From positions 620,001 to 684,000 of the forward strand of contig CP025839.1 in NCBI GenBank assembly GCA_002953655.1: a DNA stretch of 64,000 nucleotides. The letters are read 5' to 3'. The notes under the pieces were generated by a model. The model was not told the DNA's origin and searched no databases. It saw only the letters and a program-made list of their open reading frames with translations. Positions 22,668 through 31,527 of this stretch are shown here, piece after piece. How positions within the stretch are numbered: position 1 is the first letter of the stretch; each line of letters opens with the position of its first letter. The position numbers and the translations under genes are program-made. This DNA comes from Latilactobacillus sakei. GTDB taxonomy: Bacteria; Bacillota; Bacilli; Lactobacillales; Lactobacillaceae.

Positions 22668-23300
22668 ATGTTTACTATGAAACGCGTCTGTTATTTCATA
22701 TTGTTAGTTTTATTAACCAGTATGATCTATGTTGAAGCATTATTAGGGGTTAGCAATTATTATCTAGCCCAGCATGAAATACGGTTTATCGTGTTTGATT
22801 TAATCATGTGGGGACTCTTATTGGCTTTGTTGCTGGTTATTTATCGTCGCTTGTCAAAAGCTAACGGGCCAGAAGTAGCGGTCCCAGTGATTAAGAAGAT
22901 TGGGATTATACTGCTCATGCTAGCAGTGAGTTACTTGTTAAACTGGTTTGATCAACAGTGGCATCCACTAGCGTTACCACAAAATCAAGTGGTGATTGAT
23001 CAGCGAATGCAGGTAGCGCCTGATTTAACAACCATCGGTAATGGCTTAATCGCACCAACAATTGAAGAACTATTATTTAGAGGACTCTTTTTTAATTTCT
23101 TTTTCCTGAAGAAAACAAGGTTTAATGGTTTCTTGAAGATCATTGTATCAGGGCTGATATTTGGTAGCATGCATGAATTAGCAATTAATTATAATTGGTT
23201 GATTTATTGCGCGATGGGCTGGATTCTAGGTGCCACTTATTACTGGACGAAGGATTTGAAATGTTCAATGATTCTGCATGCCTTGATTAATTTGTTTTAG
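22668..23300 (+). CDS. CPBP-family intramembrane metalloprotease
   Basis: 210 residues, about five to six helices. All CPBP motifs are intact: E133-E134 and R138 in TIEELLFRGLF, H169 in IFGSMHE, and H204/N208 in LHALINLF. This is the catalytic set of Abi/CAAX-type proteases used for bacteriocin self-immunity (SkkI, PlnI types) or peptide processing. Unlike the other two CPBP genes in the window it looks functional. Its promoter carries the same operator geometry as the pheromone locus although it lies beyond the threonine dehydratase gene, so it probably belongs to the pheromone regulon. Confidence 0.88.
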   Translation: MFTMKRVCYFILLVLLTSMIYVEALLGVSNYYLAQHEIRFIVFDLIMWGLLLALLLVIYRRLSKANGPEVAVPVIKKIGIILLMLAVSYLLNWFDQQWHPLALPQNQVVIDQRMQVAPDLTTIGNGLIAPTIEELLFRGLFFNFFFLKKTRFNGFLKIIVSGLIFGSMHELAINYNWLIYCAMGWILGATYYWTKDLKCSMILHALINLF

Positions 23301-23724
23301 CTAATCGGTTGGCCCGCATCTGCAACAATTTCGAGGTGGTTGCCAACGAAATTGTGGTAAGGATAATGAAGAAGGTCATTGGTAATAATGGCGCTGGCAT
23401 TTGAGCGCCCGAAAATTTCAGGATAATCGTGGTGAGCGTCGTGAAAGTCGATAGAATATTCAGGATTAATAATGAAAGTTCATAATGACCATCTTGTTTA
23501 GAGAGAATGTGGCCTGAGTATAAAACGCCAACAGCAAGAATAATATATAAGAAGTAAAAGCCCCCAAATAAAACAATGAAGCCACTAGGCGATTCCTTAG
23601 CCATTTTGAGAATCGTTTGGTCTGTAAAAACGGTGATAATCGTAGTGAGAATTTGGTAGGCGATATAGAGGGTTACGAGGTAGATCAATGTTGGAATATT
23701 GCGCTTTAATTTTTGTTTGAGCAA
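23287..23724 (-). CDS. membrane protein of unknown function
   Basis: 145 residues from TTG 23724 (GGAG upstream on the minus strand). Four hydrophobic helices (LIYLVTLYIAYQILTTII, FIVLFGGFYFLYIILAVGV, LLILNILSTFTTLTTI, LPMTFFIILTTISL). No motif recognised. Convergent and overlapping by 14 bp with the CPBP gene end. Confidence 0.6.
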   Translation of the reverse strand: MLKQKLKRNIPTLIYLVTLYIAYQILTTIITVFTDQTILKMAKESPSGFIVLFGGFYFLYIILAVGVLYSGHILSKQDGHYELSLLILNILSTFTTLTTIILKFSGAQMPAPLLPMTFFIILTTISLATTSKLLQMRANRLAKTN

Positions 23725-23880
23725 TTACTTAGTCTCCAATCGAAGTTTTTGGTACTGTTAGTTTAGCATGTGAATAATGGTAAACGCTATAAAAAGAATG
23801 GTGGCGTAACCGAATTCATTTGTAATAATTATTATCTGCGTTATAATTAGATTGTACGAAATAGATAAGGAGTGATCAGT

Positions 23881-25233
23881 GTGAAAATTATTGTTGTCGG
23901 TTCATCCCATGGTGGGTTCGAAACAGTTCAAGAAAGTTTACTAGATTATCCGGATGCAACAATCCAATGGTACGAACAGGGCGATTTTCTATCGTTCTTA
24001 TCCTGCGGGATGCAACTCTATTTAGAAGGAACAGTCAAGAATGTTGACGATGTTAGCTATGCAACGCCAGAAGGCATGCGTGCTAAAGGTGTCGATGTTC
24101 GTTTACAACAAGCTATTACAGCCATTAACGCTGACCAACATACGGTTCAGGTTAAGGATTTAAAAAATAATACAACTCGTGAAGAAAGTTACGATAAGCT
24201 CGTCTTAAGTGTCGGGGCCGTGCCATTTGAACTCCCCGTTGCTGGTCGGGATTTAGCTAACGTTTATGCAATGCGTGGTCGTGATTGGGCGATTAAGCTC
24301 AAGGCCAAAACAGTTGATCCAACTGTGAAAAACGTCGTTGTTATTGGCTCAGGTTATATCGGTATCGAAGCTGCTGAAGTCTTTGCCAAAGCTGGTAAAA
24401 ACGTGACAGTTGTTGACGTCTTACCACGTCTATTGAGTTTATACCTCGATCAAGAATTTACAGATGAATTAACAACTGAAATGCAAGCTCATAATATTTA
24501 CCCAGCAGTCGGTCAATCTGTTAAGGAATACCGCGGTGCTGATGGTAAAGTTACTAAGGTTGTGACGGATCAAGCCGAATATGATGCCGATTTAGTCATC
24601 GAAGCTGCTGGTATTCGTCCCAATACAGCTTGGTTGAAAGATGTACTTGATTTAGACCGCAGTGGGCGGATTAAGATCAATGAATATCTACAAACGAGTC
24701 AACCTGATATCTTTGCGGTGGGGGATGCAACGGTTGTTAAATATGCACCTACTGGCGAAGAAATTCCAATTGCTTTAGCAACGAATGCCCGCCGTCAAGG
24801 TCGCTACGCTGCTAAAAACTTGGTCACAGCTGACCAACCCGTACCAGCTGTTTCTGGTTCATCAGCCTTGAGTGTTTTCGATTATCACTTTGCTTCAACG
24901 GGGATTAAAGAAGGGACTGCTGATAAGTCAGGCGTTAAGACTCAATCCGTCGTTGTAACGGAAACTTATCGTCCACATTTCGTTCCAGCTGACGAAAATC
25001 CAGAAGTTAAATTCAAATTAACATTCGATCCTGAAACAGGCCGAATTTTAGGTGCACAAATCATGTCTAAAGCAGACGTCACAGCTAACATCAACGCCAT
25101 TTCCTTAGCCATTCAAGGCAAGATGACGGTTGACGATTTAGCTTACGCTGACTTCTTCTTCCAACCTGGTTTCGACCGGCCTTGGAACATCATGAACGTT
25201 GCCGCTCAAAAGGCACAACGCTTGATGCACTAA
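23881..25233 (+). CDS. nox: NADH oxidase (H2O-forming type), FAD-dependent
   Basis: 450 residues from GTG 23881 (AAGGAG 9 bp upstream; the in-frame GTG at 23872 overlaps that site). N-terminal FAD motif [13 protein letters not shown], the redox-active C42 in [16 protein letters not shown]-binding [18 protein letters not shown] motif DIFAVGDAT, and a C-terminal dimerisation domain. C42 is the cysteine-sulfenic acid residue of the Nox/CoA-disulfide reductase family. It reoxidises NADH with oxygen in the cytoplasm, which matters for lactic acid bacteria in air. A TATAAT box lies at 23841-23846. Water rather than peroxide as product is inferred from the cysteine. Confidence 0.9.
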   Translation: MKIIVVGSSHGGFETVQESLLDYPDATIQWYEQGDFLSFLSCGMQLYLEGTVKNVDDVSYATPEGMRAKGVDVRLQQAITAINADQHTVQVKDLKNNTTREESYDKLVLSVGAVPFELPVAGRDLANVYAMRGRDWAIKLKAKTVDPTVKNVVVIGSGYIGIEAAEVFAKAGKNVTVVDVLPRLLSLYLDQEFTDELTTEMQAHNIYPAVGQSVKEYRGADGKVTKVVTDQAEYDADLVIEAAGIRPNTAWLKDVLDLDRSGRIKINEYLQTSQPDIFAVGDATVVKYAPTGEEIPIALATNARRQGRYAAKNLVTADQPVPAVSGSSALSVFDYHFASTGIKEGTADKSGVKTQSVVVTETYRPHFVPADENPEVKFKLTFDPETGRILGAQIMSKADVTANINAISLAIQGKMTVDDLAYADFFFQPGFDRPWNIMNVAAQKAQRLMH

Positions 25234-25293
25234 TAAAAGTGAAGCGCGTGTGTCATAAGTTGGGTATCTCCTGAGGATCAATATTAGACTATC

Positions 25294-25340
25294 AAAAAGG
25301 TGTTGCGGTGAAATAAATTTTTGCCGCGATACCTTTTTTA
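25294..25340 (+). terminator. rho-independent terminator after nox
   Basis: AAAAAGGTGTTGCGG pairs imperfectly with CCGCGATACCTTTTTT. Confidence 0.8.
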
Positions 25341-25391
25341 TTTTGCCAAATGATAGCGTATAATAGAAGAAAAGTGATGGGGGTAAACAAA

Positions 25392-25634
25392 ATGTCGATA
25401 GCTTATTTAATCGTTATCACACTGCTTTATATTGTGCTTTATATTGGTACTCGTAGACGGGGAAACCAGGAATTGATTAATGTCCTAATAATATGGCAAG
25501 TCCTGATTATCGTTAATATTATTTTTGACACAATTGGCCATGAACAAAGTATCGCTGGCTTATACAAGGCGGTTTATCCGATGGCACTGTCGTTCTTTTG
25601 TTATTTGGGGAAAGATATGTTTAAGAAGAAGTAG
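25392..25634 (+). CDS. small membrane protein
   Basis: 80 residues from ATG 25392 (GGGGG upstream). Two to three helices (AYLIVITLLYIVLYIGT, VLIIWQVLIIVNIIFDTI, VYPMALSFFCYLG). No motif recognised. It lies 8 bp before another small membrane protein gene, probably one transcript. Confidence 0.55.
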   Translation: MSIAYLIVITLLYIVLYIGTRRRGNQELINVLIIWQVLIIVNIIFDTIGHEQSIAGLYKAVYPMALSFFCYLGKDMFKKK

Positions 25635-25642
25635 GGAGGTAC

Positions 25643-25882
25643 ATGATGCAACTTAATTTGTGGCGTGCTTTTAAAACTGCCTTTTTCTTTTTAAGCACAA
25701 TGGTCATTGCAAAAATTATTTTTAAGTGGGCAGCTTTTCGTGAGTACTATACAAGTGGTAGCGCGGAATTAGGAGGAATGGGCATTAGCATGATTTTTCT
25801 GGGTGTTTATCTGGGGCTGTTATTACTACTAACCTTGCTTATTTTCGCTTATCTACAGGTAAAACAATTATTTAAAAAATAG
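25643..25882 (+). CDS. small membrane protein
   Basis: 79 residues, GGGAGG just upstream. Two helices (FKTAFFFLSTMVIAKIIFKW and MGISMIFLGVYLGLLLLLTL) separated by a short polar loop, with a basic C-terminus. Function unknown; paired with the preceding gene. Confidence 0.55.
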   Translation: MMQLNLWRAFKTAFFFLSTMVIAKIIFKWAAFREYYTSGSAELGGMGISMIFLGVYLGLLLLLTLLIFAYLQVKQLFKK

Positions 25883-25887
25883 GATAT

Positions 25888-25920
25888 AAAAAAACGACCA
25901 GCAGCTGCTGGTCGTTTTTT
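25888..25920. terminator. bidirectional terminator
   Basis: A perfect palindrome CGACCAGCAGCTGCTGGTCG is flanked by A and T runs, between convergent genes. Confidence 0.9.
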
Positions 25921-25921
25921 G

Positions 25922-27703
25922 CTACCCAATACCCATGACATAAAAGGCTAATTTATCGGCGTAATGCGGTTTTGTATGTTGGTTTTGGGCTTGTGCAACT
26001 GCTTTGAGATTATCGGTGATCACGCCATCCGCACCAAAATACATCATTCGCTGGACTGCCTGTTGCTCATTGGGTGTCCAAACAAAGACGGCTTTCTTTT
26101 CTTGATGCGCCGCTTGAATGAAGTGCCGGTTGACCGTCGTCATTTCAACCGCGTAGAAATCGGCGTGTGAAATGGGTGGCCCGATGAAATTAAAAGGGAG
26201 GATATATCCGGTTTGAATTTGCGGTGCTGCCTTTTTGACATCTTCCACCACTTGCCAGTTCAAAGATTGGACCATGTGATCATGGGTCTCAATGTTGGCT
26301 TGGTATTTGGCTAGGAATTTTTGCACCAAACCCGGATTATTGGTAGTTGGCGTCTTGATTTCAATTAAGAGTTTTTGGTGGAGCTGATTGGCGAGTGCGA
26401 GATAATCGTCAAAAGACGCGATTGGCGCGGTGCGTTTATGTTCGCGCACGGTCAGATTGGTGAGTTGCGCCAGTGTTTTTGATTGCGGTGTTCCGGACTG
26501 ACCAGTTAATGGGGCCAGCTGAAAATCATGAAAGACAACGAATTGATGATCTTTGGTCAGTTGGACATCCATTTCCACGTAGTCGGGTTTTAAACGGTGC
26601 GTTTTTTTGAGCGCAGTGAGTGAATTTTGGACACCATTTTTTTGAGAGACACCGCGGTGAGAGATACTGATGGGTTGTTGAATTGAGACGGCGCGAAGGT
26701 AATTCCAATTGTAAAAGCCGGTACCCATTAAAGTAACCATGGCCACTAGCAATAATAAGCCGCCATTGAGGGGAACGCTCAGTTTAAGACTAGAATAGTT
26801 AATCGCAGGCTGATTGAATTGCGAATCGGATAGTAGCGCATCAACCAGTATGAAAAAGATGGTGACAGTGGAGAGGACCAGGTTAATGAGAACGACCACT
26901 TGTAAAAATGTCATGAGGATAACGGCGCTCTGGAAGCCGACGCTGGTGTGCGTTTCAATGAACGCCTGAAGCTGGATTAATAAGAAGAAACTAACGGTTG
27001 TAAAACCCACGAGGCCTCCGACGATGAGTAACAACCGGCTAACTAGGGTTACCAGTTGGTAATGTGTAAAGCGCCAACTCGTGCGTAACGCCCTTTTTAA
27101 TGACATTTGTTGAAGAATAATATTGGGAAGGGTGAAGATGAGGCGCAAACCAATATATAGCAAACTCAAATAAATTAATAGCCCCAAAACAGCAATCAGC
27201 CGTCGATTGGTGATGATGTAATCTAAAATAAAGGCCGGCAATTTAAATTTTGTCAATAAATCGGAGTGATAACCCAAACCGCCCAATGGGATAATTAGGA
27301 TGTAATAATATAGGAAGAAAAAAATGGTACCGATGCGCAGATGCGTGATTTGGGCGACTGTCATCTTAAGTAATGCTTGCAGGGCCAGTGGTCGTTTAAT
27401 CTGAATAAAATACACACTTAATAGTAGAAATGTGAATTCGAAGAAGGCCAATAATAAAATCAGCAGCGCAATCCCGACGAGCGCCAGAAGCGCAAAGGGG
27501 TGCTGGTGAATAAGTACGGGCAGATTGCTCAACGCTAAAAACTGAATCTGGTAATGTACTAAAATGAAGTAGCTGGCTTTACTTAAAAGCGGCAGGCAAA
27601 TTAAAAGTAAAAAGCCGTGCATTAATAAAACACTGCGGAAATAAGCTTGGCTTTGTTTTAAAAACGTAAAGGTATTTAAAAATAACTTTTTAAAATATTG
27701 CAT
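25922..27703 (-). CDS. membrane-anchored glycerophosphodiester phosphodiesterase (GDPD)
   Basis: 593 residues. The first ~335 residues are a membrane domain with about eight helices (GDPD membrane-domain type). The C-terminal GDPD domain starts at about residue 350 with SHRGVSQKNGVQNS and contains YVEMDVQLTKDHQFVVFHD and LLIEIKTP, the catalytic H/E/D set. It hydrolyses glycerophosphodiesters to glycerol-3-phosphate and an alcohol; membrane-linked forms are thought to act on lipid or lipoteichoic acid breakdown products. The two-domain size is normal for Firmicutes. Monocistronic, leftward. Confidence 0.9.
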   Translation of the reverse strand: MQYFKKLFLNTFTFLKQSQAYFRSVLLMHGFLLLICLPLLSKASYFILVHYQIQFLALSNLPVLIHQHPFALLALVGIALLILLLAFFEFTFLLLSVYFIQIKRPLALQALLKMTVAQITHLRIGTIFFFLYYYILIIPLGGLGYHSDLLTKFKLPAFILDYIITNRRLIAVLGLLIYLSLLYIGLRLIFTLPNIILQQMSLKRALRTSWRFTHYQLVTLVSRLLLIVGGLVGFTTVSFFLLIQLQAFIETHTSVGFQSAVILMTFLQVVVLINLVLSTVTIFFILVDALLSDSQFNQPAINYSSLKLSVPLNGGLLLLVAMVTLMGTGFYNWNYLRAVSIQQPISISHRGVSQKNGVQNSLTALKKTHRLKPDYVEMDVQLTKDHQFVVFHDFQLAPLTGQSGTPQSKTLAQLTNLTVREHKRTAPIASFDDYLALANQLHQKLLIEIKTPTTNNPGLVQKFLAKYQANIETHDHMVQSLNWQVVEDVKKAAPQIQTGYILPFNFIGPPISHADFYAVEMTTVNRHFIQAAHQEKKAVFVWTPNEQQAVQRMMYFGADGVITDNLKAVAQAQNQHTKPHYADKLAFYVMGIG

Positions 27704-27753
27704 TAATATAGAAGCTCCTCAATAGAAACGTTTATAAGGACTATTGTACAACA

Positions 27754-27793
27754 AAAGAAGGGTTGAGTAACAACCGCTACTTAACCCTTCTTT
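27754..27793 (-). terminator. hairpin after the dipeptidase gene
   Basis: AAAGAAGGGTT at 27754-27764 and its complement at 27783-27793 flank an 18-nt loop region that can pair further. The minus-strand T run is short. Confidence 0.6.
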
Positions 27794-27794
27794 A

Positions 27795-29201
27795 TTAATC
27801 ATTTAATGAATAGCGTAGTTTCATATGGTTGGCGCCGGTGGTTACCATTTTTCCAAGGAGTTGGTTGAGGTTCCTGAAGTAAGCATCAGCGAGCGTTTGG
27901 TTAGCGGCAGTCAGTTGTGCAGTACTATTCTCCGGATTAGCTAAAATTGCGGCATCCGTTTTAAGTTGAATCTTGCGACAATCAATTAATGCTTGGGCTT
28001 CAAAAGCATCACGGAGTCCTTGATAACGATCGAAGTCAGTATCTCCGAGTAGGGCTGTTAGACGATTTAACCAGTAAATGTTATTAGGATCAAAGCTGGT
28101 TTGTGTCTCGCGATAAACGGCCGGCGTCGTATTTGTATTGGCATAAAATGGCACTAAACCGTTAAAGGTGTTGGGGCCAAATGCTAACCAATGAATCCTG
28201 GCAATCGCTTCGGGGACATCGTTACGGATTTGCAGAATATGCGTTTCTTCATTGCGATTTAAACCGATTGTCCGGTAGCGTTGACGGACATCTTTTGAAC
28301 CTGTGCCATAAGGATCAAAAGGCGTGTTCTCGAAATGAGAACTGAGGGCCCATTTAACGGCTTCAATCGTTAGTTTTTTAGTGGGGACCATCATGAAGGG
28401 CAGTTCTTGATCTTCATAGTCACCCTCATCAAGACCACCAAATGCTTTTAAAATGGCATAGGCGCGGGGATTATTATAGTGAGCATCTTTGATGGTTGCT
28501 GTGCCAAAGATGTGGCGGAGGTTTACTTGATCCTCATCAGGATTGAGATGGTATTGTGCAATTAGGCTTGGTAGATTTTCTGAGAATAGCGTATTTGGTG
28601 AGGCAAAATCGAATTCAGCAATGTTGAGACGATTAGGCGCAACGACAAAAGCGTTATCTGGGATGCGAATTGCTGCCCAGTGATGCCCGCCGATTGTTTC
28701 TAAATACCAAACTTCATCGTGATCAGAAAAGGCAATACCATTGGTTTCATAAGTCCCATAGGTTTCAAGGAGTTGACCAAGCCGTAAAACGGCTTGGCGA
28801 GCTGATTGGCTATAAGGCAGAACAAGTGTTACGAAATCCGCTTCACCAATTCCGTCATCAGTTAGCGGATCAATTGCTAAGATATGAGGATTGTTGGTAA
28901 TTGTTTCGCATGCCGTCATCGCGACGTTGGCGCTATTAATGCCGGCACCAGCCCAAATGCCATATTGATCATCGGCATCGGGTGTCGAAGTGTAACGTAA
29001 CGGATTTGTAGGTAATTTGATTTTGAGCCCATTAATGGCTGAGGTGTAATCAATGGGTTGATCGGCTGGTTGAATAACGCGGAATTTTTGCGGATTAGGC
29101 TTATTGTAGCCATCCTCGTTTCTAGCGATAAGGGTTGAACCATCAAGCGTGGCTTTTTTCCCCACTAAAATGGTTGTACAAGAACTGATTCGTTTATTCA
29201 A
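27795..29201 (-). CDS. pepD: C69 family dipeptidase (PepD type)
   Basis: 468 residues from a TTG with AAGGAG upstream. The N-terminal nucleophile cysteine is C8 in KRISSCTTILVGKKA, exposed after removal of a short propeptide, as in Ntn-hydrolase dipeptidase A. Also visible are STLIARNEDGYNKP and WYLETIGGHHW. It hydrolyses a broad range of dipeptides in the cytoplasm as part of lactobacillar proteolysis. No signal peptide. Length is normal for PepD. Confidence 0.92.
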   Translation of the reverse strand: MNKRISSCTTILVGKKATLDGSTLIARNEDGYNKPNPQKFRVIQPADQPIDYTSAINGLKIKLPTNPLRYTSTPDADDQYGIWAGAGINSANVAMTACETITNNPHILAIDPLTDDGIGEADFVTLVLPYSQSARQAVLRLGQLLETYGTYETNGIAFSDHDEVWYLETIGGHHWAAIRIPDNAFVVAPNRLNIAEFDFASPNTLFSENLPSLIAQYHLNPDEDQVNLRHIFGTATIKDAHYNNPRAYAILKAFGGLDEGDYEDQELPFMMVPTKKLTIEAVKWALSSHFENTPFDPYGTGSKDVRQRYRTIGLNRNEETHILQIRNDVPEAIARIHWLAFGPNTFNGLVPFYANTNTTPAVYRETQTSFDPNNIYWLNRLTALLGDTDFDRYQGLRDAFEAQALIDCRKIQLKTDAAILANPENSTAQLTAANQTLADAYFRNLNQLLGKMVTTGANHMKLRYSLND

Positions 29202-29369
29202 AAGAAGGACTCCTTCAGGGTTTATTATTTATTATAAGCCAAGTTACCACTCAATCCCTATGAGACATAATAAAAAGTGAGTAACTATTTAAAAATAGCG
29301 ATTACTTTGGTATAGTGTCAGTATAAAGTTAAAGGGATTTACGAATAGGATACTTTTGGGGGGAACAAG

Positions 29370-30044
29370 ATGGCGAAGTACAAAAAGGGGCCAATTATGA
29401 CGCAATGGGAGTCTGATTTTTCAAAAGCGCGTGCTAAACGTAAGAAGACGCTGATCATCCAGGGAGTGGTTTTAGTGTTGATCGTCGCTGGTGGGTTAAC
29501 CTGGTTTATCAGAAATAACAATGCTAGCCAAAGTGTTGCCCAAAAAGGGTCAACGCAATCAGGCGTTTTTTATCAACCATCCTCTGAGCGAACGAAAGCG
29601 GCTAGTGACGAAGTGGTCATTAATGAAAAAGATTTTAAAGCATCGGCCAGCAGTGCTGCCGCCGAAGCCAACAACCAAGACGGTTGGGAGGGTGTCTACC
29701 CAGATAAATACGTTAAAGGGGCACTGACAACCGATTATATGAACTTTATTGCGATGAACAATAGTGGATTGCGCTGGTTACAAGGAAATGGCTACCGTTT
29801 ATTGACGGAAAGTGAATTCTTCAAAGAAACCGGCCAAGCAGCACAAAAGAAACAAAAAGTGGATATGAAAAAAGTTGTGGTCAGAGATCCAGGCACGAGC
29901 TTACCTGCTTTAAATGACGCCTATGGCCATCCACGTTACTCATATTTCTGGGCAACAAAAGCCCAAAAAGCCATTTTGGGCCAAGTTAAGGTTAATAATC
30001 AATACCTCTTCTTTGAAGTAGGGAATAGTTTCTTTGATAAATAA
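29370..30044 (+). CDS. secreted or membrane-anchored protein of unknown function
   Basis: 224 residues. Start ATG 29370 with a GGGGGG ribosome binding site. A basic cytoplasmic N-terminus (KARAKRKK), one transmembrane/signal-anchor helix (TLIIQGVVLVLIVAGGLTWF), a Ser/Ala-rich linker and an extracytoplasmic domain with WEGVYPDKYVKG and YSYFWATKAQKA. Family not recognised. It is the last chromosomal gene before the prophage. Confidence 0.6.
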   Translation: MAKYKKGPIMTQWESDFSKARAKRKKTLIIQGVVLVLIVAGGLTWFIRNNNASQSVAQKGSTQSGVFYQPSSERTKAASDEVVINEKDFKASASSAAAEANNQDGWEGVYPDKYVKGALTTDYMNFIAMNNSGLRWLQGNGYRLLTESEFFKETGQAAQKKQKVDMKKVVVRDPGTSLPALNDAYGHPRYSYFWATKAQKAILGQVKVNNQYLFFEVGNSFFDK

Positions 30045-30050
30045 GACAAC

Positions 30051-30091
30051 AAAAAAGCCCCGTCGATTTGATAAAATCGACGGGGCTTTTT
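30051..30091 (+). terminator. rho-independent terminator
   Basis: A perfect stem, GCCCCGTCGATTT with AAATCGACGGGGC, is flanked by A6 and T5. It marks the last clear host signal before the prophage. Confidence 0.92.
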
Positions 30092-30241
30092 ATTATGATA
30101 TATCTATATGCGCCACCCGGGAATTTAAACCACATTCAAACCATTTGAAAACTATTATTAGTGAGTTGCTTAAAACGTTGATATATAAGGGATAGTGGGG
30201 GTATATGGCAGGTCAAACCTTTGACTTTCTTTTTTGAATTC

Positions 30242-30288
30242 TCTGCATTTATTCTGCGTTTTCTGCACGAAATCTGCACGAATCTGCA
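30242..30288. repeat. five helically phased TCTGC(A/G) repeats beside the integrase gene
   Basis: TCTGCA or TCTGCG starts at 30242, 30253, 30262, 30273 and 30283, every 9-11 bp, all in the same direction. They end 9 bp before the integrase stop codon, which is where arm-type integrase sites lie in attL or attP regions. Confidence 0.65.
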
Positions 30289-30297
30289 TGCCAAAAT

Positions 30298-31410
30298 TTA
30301 TAGATTACTCAAAATTTTGAGTGCTTTTTCATCTTCACGTTCGCGACTAGTTTGAAGTAAATGCGTATAGACTTCATAAGTTACACTTGTATTTGCGTGG
30401 CCAAGTCGTTCAGAAATATAATCAATTGAGACACCTTTGGCAATGAGCATAGAAGCATGTGTATGACGTAAGCCGTGAAAGGTGATGACATTTCTAGTCT
30501 TTAGTTCAAGTAGTATTTTTTTAAGTGTTTTGTTAGCTGCAGTGTCGCTGGGAATCTCGTGGCGGTTGGTCATAAAGACGAAACCTAGTTTGTTTTTAAA
30601 TCCTTGTTTTAAAAATTGACTCCGTTGCTGAACCTGCAATGACTTTAGAATTTTAGCAAGTTGCGGTGTGATTGATATTGTTCGATTCGATGTGATCGTT
30701 TTTGTTTTAGTGAAACCTTTTCGTGTTTTATAATCGTAGGCCTTGTTGATCGTGATGGTGCGGGCTTCAAAGTCCACACAATCCCAAGTTAAGCCAGCGA
30801 CTTCGCCATACCGACAACCCGTCAGTAAGCCAAATAGTATTTCAATTCTAGTGACCGCCATAAAAGAGCCGGTTTCGATACATAGTTTTTTTAATCGCTC
30901 TGCTTCATCGTACTCCAAAAACTTCAAGCTGCTGTCTTTAGATTCTAAACCAGTAATTAATGCGCCAAAGGTAAAATCACGTGTGAGTAGGCCATCGTTA
31001 ATAGCATACTTGACAGCATTTCTAAAATAGCTATTTAGTAATCGCGTGCTATCCTTAACGTGCGTTTCAGCGTATTGATCTAACATCCTTTGATAATCAG
31101 CGGATTTAACATTCCTTAATTTAACATTTCCAAAATTCGTTTCAACTAGTTTAATGGCCACTTTATATTTCGATTCGGTTGTTTGATGTAGCCGCCCAAT
31201 CTTATAAGTTTTGGCCCATTTCTCGAAGTAACCAGCAAAGGTTGTATCGGTAACAGTAACCAGGGTACCAGCATTCTTCATTAGTTCGAGTTCTTGTGCA
31301 GCTGCTATGGCGTCTGATTTTTTCTTGAAACCACTCTTTTGTTTGTTGTGAGTTCTATCAATTGAAACCCGATAGCCCCAAGTACCATTACGTTTAAAAA
31401 TTTGTGCCAT
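30298..31410 (-). CDS. int: tyrosine recombinase, phage integrase
   Basis: 370 residues from ATG 31410, chosen for GGAGG upstream; the ATG at 31425 overlaps that site. N-terminal AP2-like arm-binding domain (residues 1-50: FKRNGTWGYRVSID), SAM-like core-binding domain (55-150), and catalytic domain with R in LTGCRYGEVAGLTW, HxxR in FHGLRHTHASMLIAKG, and the second H plus Y in LGHANTSVTYEVYTHLL. It integrates and, with an excisionase, excises the prophage. No excisionase is recognisable. Confidence 0.95.
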   Translation of the reverse strand: MAQIFKRNGTWGYRVSIDRTHNKQKSGFKKKSDAIAAAQELELMKNAGTLVTVTDTTFAGYFEKWAKTYKIGRLHQTTESKYKVAIKLVETNFGNVKLRNVKSADYQRMLDQYAETHVKDSTRLLNSYFRNAVKYAINDGLLTRDFTFGALITGLESKDSSLKFLEYDEAERLKKLCIETGSFMAVTRIEILFGLLTGCRYGEVAGLTWDCVDFEARTITINKAYDYKTRKGFTKTKTITSNRTISITPQLAKILKSLQVQQRSQFLKQGFKNKLGFVFMTNRHEIPSDTAANKTLKKILLELKTRNVITFHGLRHTHASMLIAKGVSIDYISERLGHANTSVTYEVYTHLLQTSREREDEKALKILSNL

Positions 31411-31481
31411 TGTTAAAACCTCCATTTTAAGCTAAAATAGAGTACGCAAATAGCGCACAATATTTTGCGTTATTTCTGTGA

Positions 31482-31520
31482 AGCACATCCAACTGTTTGG
31501 CGACGGGGGATGTGCTTTTA
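31482..31520 (+). terminator. hairpin with T run on the plus strand, between int and the HEPN-like gene
   Basis: AGCACATCC (31482-31490) pairs with GGATGTGCT (31508-31516), and TTTTATTATT follows on the plus strand. The flanking genes run leftward, so it would act on an antisense or external rightward transcript, or simply as a stem between leftward genes. Confidence 0.5.
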
Positions 31521-31527
31521 TTATTTA

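Noticed and set aside
30092-30241. An exact left attachment core of the prophage.
   Set aside because: The right junction is outside the window, so no duplicated core can be identified; no tRNA gene is visible at this edge.
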